In this document: positions 8,979 through 16,348 of the stretch, piece after piece
Layout of the letters: each line of letters begins with the position of its first letter
Position numbering within the stretch: the first letter of the stretch is position 1
Source of the DNA: an uncultured Oscillospiraceae bacterium
Lineage (GTDB): Bacteria; Bacillota; Clostridia; Oscillospirales; Oscillospiraceae
Direction of reading: 5' to 3'
Length of the DNA stretch: 64,000 nt
Assembly (NCBI GenBank): GCA_947626265.1
Contig: CANQRM010000015.1
Location: 1 to 64,000, forward strand
Translations under genes and position numbers: made by a program
The notes under the pieces: model-generated
The model's database searches: none
Told to the model about the DNA's origin: nothing
The model's input: only the letters and a program-made list of their open reading frames with translations

Positions 8979-9002
8979 TTATGTAAATTGAATTATGTTA
9001 AT
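8979..9002 (+). promoter_or_regulatory. Two XerD-arm-like sites in tandem
   Basis: TTATGTAAAT (8979-8988) and TTATGTTAAT (8993-9002) lie 14 bases apart in the same orientation at the 3' end of the YesL-type gene. Both resemble the XerD-binding half of bacterial dif (TTATGTAAACT in Firmicutes, TTATGTTAAAT in E. coli). The bases before the first copy include TGCGC, as in the E. coli XerC arm, but the arm as a whole does not match. I call half-sites rather than a dif. Confidence 0.45.
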
Positions 9003-9642
9003 CTTTCTCGTCCTCCGCCGGCTCCTCCTTGGGCAGGTAGGGCGCGAAGATGCGCTCCATAAAGAGGGAGCAAAGAAGCGCCGCCAAAGCGGGCATGACC
9101 AGCACCGGCAGGACGAGAAACTTCGTGCAGGCCACCGCCGCCTCCTCCCCGATCAGTGCCACCACCGCCGCCGAGGGCAGATGGCCTATGACCAGCTTCG
9201 CCGCCGTGACCAGCAGGTCCTTGGCGCCAAAGGTGAACCGGGACAGGGTGAACATGGCAAACATCCACACCGCCAGGGGCACCAGCAGCAGGATCCGGCA
9301 GGCGTACAGCCACACCATGGCCGCCTCGCTGCCCCCCGCCGCCATCACATAGGCCACGTACCACATATAGAAGAGGCCCGCCGCCAGCGCCAGGAAGGGC
9401 AGTGTCGCCAGTGTCGCAGTTTTGAAATTGTCCCGGAAGGTATGGAAGAAGCGGCTGTAATCGCCCATCTCCCCCTTGCGGACGCCGTGGAACACCGCGT
9501 CGTAGAGGGCCGCCGTGGCCGCGCCCGTGGTGAACACGGGCAGGGAGCACACCGCCCAGCATATACTCAGGCCCACCAGGTCGCACACCCGGCCCAGCCC
9601 CTGCCAGAACCCGTTCAATGGATTGAATACGTTCCTGAACAT
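8998..9642 (-). CDS. YesL/DUF624 family membrane protein
   Basis: This 214-residue membrane protein begins MFRNVFNPLNGFWQGLGRVCDLVGLSICW, the usual opening of the DUF624 (YesL) family, and has five or six hydrophobic helices. A GGAGG ribosome site precedes the ATG. YesL-type genes are frequent companions of CUT1 sugar transporters and glycan-utilisation genes, which fits the neighbouring locus. Their biochemical role is unknown. The C-terminus ends in acidic PAEDEKD. Confidence 0.85.
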   Translation of the reverse strand: MFRNVFNPLNGFWQGLGRVCDLVGLSICWAVCSLPVFTTGAATAALYDAVFHGVRKGEMGDYSRFFHTFRDNFKTATLATLPFLALAAGLFYMWYVAYVMAAGGSEAAMVWLYACRILLLVPLAVWMFAMFTLSRFTFGAKDLLVTAAKLVIGHLPSAAVVALIGEEAAVACTKFLVLPVLVMPALAALLCSLFMERIFAPYLPKEEPAEDEKD

Positions 9643-9722
9643 CCCGCTCCCTCCTTCCCGCGCCCATTATAACATGCAAACGCCAAAAGGGAAAGTCTTG
9701 CTGTCTCCATGTACTTACTCGG

Positions 9723-9751
9723 TTGACTGTTCGGCCGAAATGTGCGATACT
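9723..9751 (+). promoter_or_regulatory. Promoter of the coiled-coil gene
   Basis: TTGACT (9723-9728), 17 bases, then GATACT (9746-9751). A perfect ten-base palindrome TTCGGCCGAA lies inside the spacer and could be an operator. Confidence 0.5.
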
Positions 9752-9818
9752 TGGTTCGGAAGAACATTATGGACCAACTCGACTGCCGCTCTGAATGGCA
9801 GCGAAAAGGAGATATATC

Positions 9819-10175
9819 ATGCTTGAAGAAAAAGACCTACAGGCCATCAAGGAATTGATCGACGCTTCCGTCACCGCCTCGGAGGAACGCATGAAAGACT
9901 ATGTCACCGCCTCGGAGGAACACATGAAAGACCATGTTGCCGCGGCGGAGGAACGTATGAAAGACCATGTCACCGCGGCGGAGAACCGCTGGATGGCTTT
10001 CTATGAGGGGTCGATCCAGCCCCAGATACAGCTTCTGGCAGAGGGCCACCAGACACTTCTGGAGACCTTGGCCCCCAAGAACCGCGTGGAGGCTCTGGAG
10101 GACGAGGTCGTGTTCATGAAGTCCGTCATCAAAGCCCTGGCCCAGGATGTAGCCGAACTGAAGAAGGCTCAATAA
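9819..10175 (+). CDS. Small coiled-coil protein with 11-residue repeats
   Basis: This is a 118-residue soluble protein of unknown function. The ATG at 9819 is chosen because AAAAGGAG lies eight bases before it; an upstream in-frame ATG lacks a ribosome site. Residues 18-61 are four copies of an 11-residue unit (VTASEERMKDY and variants), encoded by 33-bp tandem repeats. This is the hendecad period expected of a coiled coil. A second helix with heptad character (NRVEALEDEVVFMKSVIKALAQDVAELKKA) ends the protein. It is probably a trimeric or parallel coiled coil. No partner is evident from neighbours, and it is followed by a strong terminator and a tRNA. Confidence 0.75.
   Translation: MLEEKDLQAIKELIDASVTASEERMKDYVTASEEHMKDHVAAAEERMKDHVTAAENRWMAFYEGSIQPQIQLLAEGHQTLLETLAPKNRVEALEDEVVFMKSVIKALAQDVAELKKAQ
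9870..10001 (+). repeat. 33-bp tandem repeat inside the coiled-coil gene
   Basis: Four in-frame 33-bp units (9870, 9903, 9936, 9969) encode VTASEERMKDY-like hendecads. The first three are close in sequence and the fourth is diverged. Copy number could vary between strains by slippage. Confidence 0.8.
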
Positions 10176-10190
10176 AGAACACAAAACACA

Positions 10191-10225
10191 AAAAGCCCGC
10201 AACCCCAAAGGGTTGCGGGCTTTTT
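10191..10225. terminator. Bidirectional intrinsic terminator
   Basis: AAAAGCCCGCAACCC, a four-base loop, then GGGTTGCGGGCTTTTT. The flanking A and T runs let it end both the rightward coiled-coil gene and the leftward tRNA transcript. Confidence 0.9.
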
Positions 10226-10229
10226 GTGG

Positions 10230-10302
10230 AGCTAGTGATGTGACTTGAACACACGACCTGCTGATTACGAATCAGCTGCTCTACCGACTGAGCTACACTA
10301 GC
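10230..10302 (-). tRNA. tRNA-Thr (anticodon CGT)
   Basis: Read on the minus strand, a 73-base cloverleaf folds with acceptor stem GCTAGTG/CACTAGC and discriminator T. It has a D-arm beginning TAGCTCAGT and an anticodon stem GCTGA/TCAGC with loop TTCGTAA. The TTC arm is GTGTGTTCAAGTCACAT. The anticodon CGT reads the ACG codon of threonine. CCA is not encoded. Its terminator is at 10191-10225. Confidence 0.95.
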
Positions 10303-10772
10303 GTTTCGCGCCCGCATATTGTAGCATACAGGCCCCCGGGAAGTCAACAGAAATGTTCCGCGCGGGCCCGCGATTACAGACCGTATTATGTCTTGCAATT
10401 CCCACCCATCTGCATCCGGGCGGCGTGCATTTTCATCCGCCGGGCCGCCGGTTTCCATTTTTGACCAGGGGCGGAAAGCCCCTTGTTTCAACCGTTCTTT
10501 CGCGTCTGAAATTGCGATAATTCACTTTACATAATATTTTATTTCATTTCTAATGCAGAATGTTATCAACATTTTGAACAGGTCTTTCAACACCCACTAA
10601 ACTGCGATTTTCCAACGGTTTCAGCCGGATTTACCAATTTCTTCAAATTCTTGTAACGTGTAAAGCAACAAATAGTTTCAATTTATTATATAACATAATC
10701 CGGACTTTTCACAGCGGTCTGCATACCGGGCGGACAGTATGCCAGCCAGCGCCCCTTCGCTTGCATTTTTCC
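10303..10772. other. AT-rich intergenic region without a gene
   Basis: About 470 bases separate the tRNA gene from radC with no convincing reading frame. The part from about 10490 to 10710 is markedly AT-rich for this genome. It holds a XerD-arm-like word at 10525-10534 (minus strand, TTATGTAAAG) and a weaker one at 10690-10698. No hairpin with a T-run or known RNA motif was seen. The leftward tRNA promoter must lie here. Confidence 0.6.
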
Positions 10773-11459
10773 TCACTTCTGCGCCAGAAGGCCGCTGTCG
10801 GCCATGGAGACGAAATCGTCCCCCGCCACCACGATATGGTCCGTCAGGGTGACACCCACCTGCTCCAGGAGGTCCCGGATGCGCAGCGTCACGGCTATGT
10901 CCTCCCTGGAGGGCAGGGCGACGCCGCCGGTGTGATTGTGGGCCAGCAGCACGCAGGAGGCGTTCTGCCCCAGGGCGATCTGTACGACGCGCCGCAGGTT
11001 CACGCTGACGGCGGTGGTGCTGCCCTCCGCTATAGGGCGGCAGTCCAGCACCTTCAGCTTCGCGTCCATGCAGACCAGGTACATGGTCTCGTCCCGGCAG
11101 GTCATGAACCAGGGCAAGAGGTATTTCCCCGCGGCGTCGCTGTCGGCCAGGATGTCCCCGGGCCCGGCCTTGGAGATGAAGTAACGCCGGGCGGCCTCCG
11201 GCACCAGATGGATAAGGGCCGCCGCCGTGTCCCCCACGCCGGGCACGCTCTTGAGCGCGTCGATGGAGGCGTCGAACACCCCGTCCAGGGTGCCGAAGGC
11301 CTCCAGAAGGTCATGGGCCAGGGCGTTGGTGTCCTGCCGGGGCACGGCGTAGAACAGCAGCAGCTCCAGCACGTTGTGGTCGTCGAAATTGTCCAGCCCA
11401 TAGCGGATGAAGCGCTCCCGCATCCGCCGGCGGTGTCCGGTATGATCTGCCATAACCAT
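10773..11459 (-). CDS. radC: RadC/JAB-domain protein (MPN+ metalloprotease fold)
   Basis: This is a 228-residue RadC-family protein. An N-terminal helix-hairpin-helix region (about 30-75, ELLLFYAVPRQDTN and KSVPGVGDTAAALI) precedes a JAB/MPN domain. The metal motif is AHNHTGGVALPSREDI (about residues 177-192), which keeps the two histidines and the aspartate of the H-x-H...D site. RadC proteins are often called DNA repair proteins, but biochemical evidence is thin. A leading MVM leaves two possible starts six bases apart. It is divergent from the SEDS gene. Confidence 0.9.
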   Translation of the reverse strand: MVMADHTGHRRRMRERFIRYGLDNFDDHNVLELLLFYAVPRQDTNALAHDLLEAFGTLDGVFDASIDALKSVPGVGDTAAALIHLVPEAARRYFISKAGPGDILADSDAAGKYLLPWFMTCRDETMYLVCMDAKLKVLDCRPIAEGSTTAVSVNLRRVVQIALGQNASCVLLAHNHTGGVALPSREDIAVTLRIRDLLEQVGVTLTDHIVVAGDDFVSMADSGLLAQK

Positions 11460-11546
11460 TATCTCTTTCTTAATGAAATGTTAATTGCCTCTTTGTGTCA
11501 GGTGTGATATACTGTCGGAGCAAGTCCGATGGAAGGAGGGAATGCC

Positions 11547-12704
11547 GTGAAAGGGAAGCTGGCCGTGGTCCGCGACTTTCTCAAGCGGGCGGACATGCTC
11601 TTATTCACCCTGTGCATGGCCGCGTCCATCATGGGCCTGGTGGCCATATCCAGCGCTACCCGCACCATGAGCCCCACCATGATCTACGTGCAGATATTCG
11701 CCCTGCTCATCGGCATCGCCTTCTATTTTGCCTTCACCCTCATCGACGCGGACGTGTTCGCCGACCAGTGGCCGCTGCTGCTGGTGACGGAGATCGGCCT
11801 TATCCTGCTGCTGGCAGTGTTCGGCTCCAAGGACGACACCGGCAACCGGGCCTGGATACGGTTTCTCGGCATCGGCATCCAGCCGGCGGAGGTCATCAAG
11901 GTCATCTACATCGTCCTGACGGCCAAGCACATCACCTATCTGAAGGAGTACCGGAGCCTGTCCTCGCCCCTGTCCGTGTTCCAGCTGGTGGGCCATCTGC
12001 TGCTGCTGTTCGGGATGTACATGGTCATCTCCAGCGACCTTGGAAACGCCTTGGTGTTCTTCTTTATATTCGTAGTGATGGTGTTCGCCGGGGGGATCAA
12101 GCTCTATTGGTTCCTCTTCGGCGGCGCGGCCATGGCATTGGCCATCCCCCTGGCCTGGAACTATGTGCTCAGCGACAACCAGAAGATACGTATTCTTCTG
12201 CCCTACATGCAGGACCAGATAGACCCCTCCGGCTACGGCCTGAGCTGGGAGCCCACCCGGGCCCAGCTGGCCCTGTCCTCCGGCCGGCTCTGGGGCACGG
12301 GCCTATACCAGGGTACCCAGACCCAGACCGCCGAGGGCGGCCTGCGGAGCAAGCACGCAGACTATATCTTCGCCTGCATCGGCGAGGAGATGGGCATGGT
12401 GGGCTGCATCGTGGTGATACTGCTTCTGACCGCCATCATCATCCGGTGTGTGTACGTGGGCCTGCACTGCCACAGCACCTTCGGCATGCTGGTGTGCATG
12501 GGCATGGCGGCCATGATATGCTTCCAGCTATTCAACTCCGTGGGCATGTGCACAGGGCTCACGCCGGTCATCGGCCTGACGCTCCCCTTCTTCAGCTACG
12601 GGGGGTCGAGCCTATTCACCATGTTCGCCGCCATGGGCATCGTCTCGGGCATACGATACCGACCGAAGCCCACTCAGTTCCGCTCCTACTCCTCGGAATT
12701 CTGA
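11547..12704 (+). CDS. FtsW/RodA/SpoVE (SEDS) family peptidoglycan polymerase
   Basis: This 385-residue polytopic membrane protein belongs to the SEDS family, which polymerises lipid II into glycan strands with a partner class B penicillin-binding protein. Conserved family blocks are NRAWIRFLGIGIQPAEVIKV, SSDLGNALVFFFIFVVM and LPFFSYGGSSLFTMF. Roughly ten membrane helices can be drawn. The GTG at 11547 is preferred, since GGAGGG lies seven bases before it and an upstream ATG at 11529 overlaps that site. No penicillin-binding protein gene is adjacent, though a second SEDS gene fused to an FHA domain sits 2 kb downstream next to one. Whether it acts in elongation, division or sporulation cannot be told. 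Confidence 0.9.
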   Translation: MKGKLAVVRDFLKRADMLLFTLCMAASIMGLVAISSATRTMSPTMIYVQIFALLIGIAFYFAFTLIDADVFADQWPLLLVTEIGLILLLAVFGSKDDTGNRAWIRFLGIGIQPAEVIKVIYIVLTAKHITYLKEYRSLSSPLSVFQLVGHLLLLFGMYMVISSDLGNALVFFFIFVVMVFAGGIKLYWFLFGGAAMALAIPLAWNYVLSDNQKIRILLPYMQDQIDPSGYGLSWEPTRAQLALSSGRLWGTGLYQGTQTQTAEGGLRSKHADYIFACIGEEMGMVGCIVVILLLTAIIIRCVYVGLHCHSTFGMLVCMGMAAMICFQLFNSVGMCTGLTPVIGLTLPFFSYGGSSLFTMFAAMGIVSGIRYRPKPTQFRSYSSEF

Positions 12705-12710
12705 CCGTAA

Positions 12711-12746
12711 AAAAGCAGCAGATGCGTCGCCGTCTGCTGCTTTTTG
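12711..12746 (+). terminator. Intrinsic terminator after the SEDS gene
   Basis: AAAAAGCAGCAGA, a short loop, then TCTGCTGCTTTTT. It is symmetrical and ends the rightward SEDS gene and possibly the leftward DUF975 gene. Confidence 0.85.
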
Positions 12747-12748
12747 AT

Positions 12749-13546
12749 TCACACGGGGGGCGGCTCCGGCGGCGTCCACCCCGGCATGGTCTGCCGGGCC
12801 AGCGTCTCATAGTACCCCGCCTCCGTCACCTGCATGTACACATACAGCCATATGGCGAGGAAGAACCCCACAATTGGGATGGCGCACAGAAGACCCCAGC
12901 CGATGAAGCTCATGTCCAGCTTGAAAAGCTCCCACCGGTGGCCCCGCATCATATCCCGGCTCACGGCCACGCACTGGAAGCCGCCCAGCTCCGGCCGGTC
13001 CAGCATCACGTAGGCGGCCAAGCGGTAGGAATAGGACGCCATGACGGCCGGGGCCAGCAGGGGCAGCAGCGCGATCATCCACCAGCTCTGCCGGGTCATC
13101 ACCACCAGCATCGCCGCCGGGAAGGCGTAGAGCATGCTCCACAGCCCGATGAGCAGCGAGGGCAGAAGCTGTATCCACACGGCCCGGAAGAACACCCCGA
13201 ACCCGTCGAACAGGTCCCCCACGGAGGCATGGACATGCCGCCAGACCCGCAGGGCGTAGATCACGAAGCCCACGGCCATCACCGCGGTCATGATCTGCAG
13301 CGCCACGTCCAGTATCCAGCCCATCATGCCCCCCACGGGCGTGGGCTCCACATAGGCCACCACACCCATCCGGGCGCTCAGGAACATCTGCTTGTAGGCC
13401 TCGATGCTGCCGCTCAGGCTCATGCTCAGTATTTCCAGCAGCGTGAGGATGACCATATAGGCCAGGCACACCCAATAGGGCCGCGGCCGGGCGCTGCCCA
13501 TGGCGGCCCGGGCCTGCTGCTTCAACTGACGTCTATCGATACGCAT
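12749..13546 (-). CDS. DUF975 family membrane protein
   Basis: This 265-residue protein has the DUF975 layout. A short basic opening (MRIDRRQLKQQARAAM) is followed by about five or six hydrophobic helices and the internal SRDMMRGHRWELFKLDMSFIGW block typical of the family. A proline-rich tail (GWTPPEPPPV) ends it. Function is unknown. It follows the Gx/NusG-II pair by 12 bases and is probably co-transcribed with them. Confidence 0.85.
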   Translation of the reverse strand: MRIDRRQLKQQARAAMGSARPRPYWVCLAYMVILTLLEILSMSLSGSIEAYKQMFLSARMGVVAYVEPTPVGGMMGWILDVALQIMTAVMAVGFVIYALRVWRHVHASVGDLFDGFGVFFRAVWIQLLPSLLIGLWSMLYAFPAAMLVVMTRQSWWMIALLPLLAPAVMASYSYRLAAYVMLDRPELGGFQCVAVSRDMMRGHRWELFKLDMSFIGWGLLCAIPIVGFFLAIWLYVYMQVTEAGYYETLARQTMPGWTPPEPPPV

Positions 13547-13558
13547 ATCTTTTTCTCC

Positions 13559-14065
13559 TCATTTCCGGCCCGTATAGGCCCGCAGGGCCCGGGTCAGGTA
13601 CATGGCTCCCAGGCCGGTGAATACGCCGGTGACGATCGCCGCCGCGAGTAAGGCCGGCCCATACCACAGTATGCCCGGTGTTCCCGTCACGATGACTGCC
13701 GCCAGGAGCTGCCCGGCGTTGTGGCCGATGGCGCCGAACACGCTCACCACCCACATGAGCTTTTCGGGGAAGAGCCCCAAAAGCGCCGCCATCACGCACC
13801 AGCTCACCACGCCGCCCGCGAGGGAGAAGAGCAGCGCCGACGCGCTTCCCGCGAACAGGGCCCCCAGCAATATCCGGGCCAGCAGGATGCACCCCGCCTC
13901 CTTCCTCCCCAGAGAGGCCATGGCAGCCAGGGTGATGACGCTGGCCAGCCCCAGCTTTATCCCCGGTACGGGGACAGGGGCGGGTATCTGGGCCTCGATG
14001 ACCCATATGGTCAGCTCCAGCGCCGTCAAAAGCGCCATGAATACAAGCTTACGTGTCCTATTCAT
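13559..14065 (-). CDS. Gx transporter / heptaprenyl diphosphate synthase component I-like membrane protein
   Basis: This is a 168-residue protein with about five hydrophobic helices. It is of the family annotated Gx transporter or heptaprenyl diphosphate synthase component I. Family features are MALLTALELTIWVIEAQIPAPVPVPGIKLGLASVITL near the start and GAIGHNAGQLLAA near residue 113, which resemble S-components of ECF transporters. It overlaps the NusG-II gene by eight bases. This NusG-II/Gx gene pair is common in Clostridia. A role in small-molecule uptake or isoprenoid metabolism is suggested by the name only. Confidence 0.8.
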   Translation of the reverse strand: MNRTRKLVFMALLTALELTIWVIEAQIPAPVPVPGIKLGLASVITLAAMASLGRKEAGCILLARILLGALFAGSASALLFSLAGGVVSWCVMAALLGLFPEKLMWVVSVFGAIGHNAGQLLAAVIVTGTPGILWYGPALLAAAIVTGVFTGLGAMYLTRALRAYTGRK

Positions 14066-14414
14066 CCCGCTCTATCTCTATCACCAGCCGGTGGGGCAGG
14101 CACACGATGGGGATGGCCCCGTCGGATATGGCCCCCTGCTTCACGCAGTCATGGTTGGGGCAGTCCGCGTCGATGACCTGGATGGCGCCCGGGCTCACCC
14201 GGATGGTGTTCCAGCCCCAGGGCGTCTCCACGGTCTTTTCATAGGGCGCCGCCACCGCCGCCAGGTCAATGGTCTCCCAAAGCTCGCCGTCCACGGAGAC
14301 CTTCGCCACGGTCCCGGCGGGGCGCAGCATGTACACTCCTATTCCCCCGGCGGCCAGCAGCCCAAACAGCACCGCCCAGAATACCGTTTTTCCCTTCCAT
14401 GTTTTGCCTTTCAT
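14058..14414 (-). CDS. NusG domain II-containing protein
   Basis: This 118-residue protein has one N-terminal membrane helix (about 9-27) and an extracytoplasmic NusG-II domain. The domain is recognised by DADCPNHDCVKQGAI and the closing PIVCLPHRLVIEIE, including three cysteines and two histidines. It is the first gene of a leftward set with the Gx-transporter-like protein and DUF975. A minus-strand TTGACA-17-TAAAAT lies so close upstream that the message would be nearly leaderless, so the start is less sure than the product. Confidence 0.85.
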   Translation of the reverse strand: MKGKTWKGKTVFWAVLFGLLAAGGIGVYMLRPAGTVAKVSVDGELWETIDLAAVAAPYEKTVETPWGWNTIRVSPGAIQVIDADCPNHDCVKQGAISDGAIPIVCLPHRLVIEIERDE

Positions 14415-14512
14415 AGTTTACATTTTAGTTACAATATCGTATAATGTCAATAGACGGTTTTGCCCGTACCCGAAACTTTTTCCCACCCCACTCTCCCGGA
14501 AAGGAGCCGCCC

Positions 14513-16348
14513 GTGGAACTGGTCACCTTCATCTTCGGCGAATATGCCCCCCGCATCGCCGATATATCCCGCTATATCCTGCCATTCGTGGCGGTGCTCA
14601 TCGTGGCCCGCTGCATCGTGAGCATGCTCCGGGAGCGGTACGACCCGGAGACCTGGGCCTATCTCTACCTCAACGGCAACGTGATGGTGCCCCTGCGCCA
14701 CTGGGAGTGCATCCTGGGCCGGGCCCGGTCTGTGGACGGGCGGGTGGACGACCCGGCGGTAGAGCGGATGCACGCCTGTCTCATCCGCACGCCGGAAGGG
14801 GCCTGGACCGTCTATAACCTGGGCAAAGGCAAGACCTATGTGAACGGCGAGCAGGTGCTGCCCGGCGGCGCGCCCATCCAGGACGCGGACGTGCTCACCC
14901 TGGGCACGGTCTCGGCCCGGTTCGTGGACCTCACGGAGCAGGAGCGCTCCTCCCTTCTGAAATACCGCCACGCCCCCGGCCGCCGGGTGCGGCCCAGCGT
15001 GACGCTGCTGCTTTTGACGGTTTTCCAGCTCGGCCTTCTTCTCCAGCACTTGGCCTATGACGCCGGGGCGGGCCTGGGCGTCATCATGGCCTTCGCCGTG
15101 CTGGCCACGGTCCAGTGGGGCTACTTCATCGTCCTGCGGGCCTCGGGCCAGCGGGGCTTTGAGCCGGAGATACTGGCGCTGTTCCTGTCCACGGTGGGCC
15201 TGTCCGTAGCGGCGTCCAAGACCCCGGACGATATGCTCAAGCAGATCATCCTCCTTCTGGCCGCCATCGGCCTTTATATCTTCATGTGCCTGTGGATACG
15301 AAATCTCGACCGGGTGAAATCCGTGCGGCTGTACGCCTTCATCGCCGCCATCGGCATGCTTCTGGTGACGCTGGTGCTGGCGCCGGTGGACAACGGCGCG
15401 CGGAGCTGGCTCCACTTCGGCAGCCTCTCCATCCAGCCCTCGGAGCTGGTGAAGGTGCTCTATATCTACGCCGGGGCGGCCACGCTGGACCGGCTCTTCG
15501 TGAACCGAAACCTTATCTTCTACATCGGCTTTTCCGCCGGGTGCGTGGGCCTTCTGGCCCTCATGGGCGACTTCGGCACGGCGCTGGTGTTTTTCGTGAC
15601 ATTTCTCGTCATCTCCTTCATGCGCTCGGGCAGCTTTGCCACGGTGTTTCTCGCCGTGGCGGGGGCGGTGCTGGGCGTGCTCTTGGTGGTGACGGTGAAG
15701 CCCCACGTGGTGGCCCGGTTCGAGACCTGGGGCCACGTGTGGGATGACGTGGACTGGCGGGGCTATCAGCAGTCCCGCGCCCTTTCCGCCGCGGCCAGCG
15801 GGGGCTTTTTCGGCCACGGGGCCGGGAACGGCTGGTTCATCGGCATCATCGCCGCGGAGACGGACCTGGTGTTCGCGGTGCTGTGCGAGGAGCTGGGGCT
15901 CATCACCGCCCTTTGCTGTATCGCGTCGCTGCTGGCTCTCGCCGGCTTCGTGGTGAAAAACGCCGCCGCGGGCCGGTCCTCCTATTTCTGCATCGCCGCC
16001 GCCGGGGCGGTGAGCATGATGCTGGTCCAGCTTTGCCTGAACGTCTTCGGCGCTATGGATATCCTGCCCTTCACCGGCGTCACCTTCCCCTTCGTGTCCA
16101 TGGGCGGCACGAGCCTTCTGGCCTGCTGGATGCTGCTGGCCTTCGTCAAGGGCAGCGACACCCGGGCCAACGCCAGCTTCGCCGTGGTGCGCCCGGAGCG
16201 GTTCACCGGCGGCGCCGGCGTGGAGGACGAGGGCGAGCCGGAGGAGGACTACTACAGCCCCGGGGACGGATACTATGGCGGCAGTTCTGATGACGGCTAT
16301 TACGAAGACCCTAAGGACAGCTATTACCGGGGAGGCGGGCGCGCATGA
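14513..16348 (+). CDS. FHA-domain/SEDS fusion (FtsW/RodA-like)
   Basis: This is a 611-residue membrane protein joining two modules. After one N-terminal helix, residues about 60-145 form a forkhead-associated domain (WECILGRARSVDGRV and YNLGKGKTYVNGEQV). From about 165 to 560 it is a SEDS polymerase (NGARSWLHFGSLSIQPSELVKV, MGDFGTALVFFVTF, FPFVSMGGTSLLACW). A Tyr/Asp/Gly-rich tail follows. The GTG at 14513 has AAGGAG upstream; the earlier ATG lacks one. FHA domains bind phosphothreonine, so polymerisation could be tied to Ser/Thr kinase signalling, as separate FHA proteins do in actinobacterial ftsW-pbpA loci. It overlaps the penicillin-binding protein gene by four bases, a natural SEDS-PBP pair. 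Confidence 0.9.
   Translation: MELVTFIFGEYAPRIADISRYILPFVAVLIVARCIVSMLRERYDPETWAYLYLNGNVMVPLRHWECILGRARSVDGRVDDPAVERMHACLIRTPEGAWTVYNLGKGKTYVNGEQVLPGGAPIQDADVLTLGTVSARFVDLTEQERSSLLKYRHAPGRRVRPSVTLLLLTVFQLGLLLQHLAYDAGAGLGVIMAFAVLATVQWGYFIVLRASGQRGFEPEILALFLSTVGLSVAASKTPDDMLKQIILLLAAIGLYIFMCLWIRNLDRVKSVRLYAFIAAIGMLLVTLVLAPVDNGARSWLHFGSLSIQPSELVKVLYIYAGAATLDRLFVNRNLIFYIGFSAGCVGLLALMGDFGTALVFFVTFLVISFMRSGSFATVFLAVAGAVLGVLLVVTVKPHVVARFETWGHVWDDVDWRGYQQSRALSAAASGGFFGHGAGNGWFIGIIAAETDLVFAVLCEELGLITALCCIASLLALAGFVVKNAAAGRSSYFCIAAAGAVSMMLVQLCLNVFGAMDILPFTGVTFPFVSMGGTSLLACWMLLAFVKGSDTRANASFAVVRPERFTGGAGVEDEGEPEEDYYSPGDGYYGGSSDDGYYEDPKDSYYRGGGRA

Noticed and set aside
8963..8990. A full dif recombination site
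   Set aside because: Only the XerD arm matches. The left arm differs from the Firmicutes form, with five or six positions like the E. coli arm, which is not enough.
9870..10001. The 33-bp repeats as a CRISPR-like array
   Set aside because: They are contiguous without spacers and lie in frame in a protein gene.
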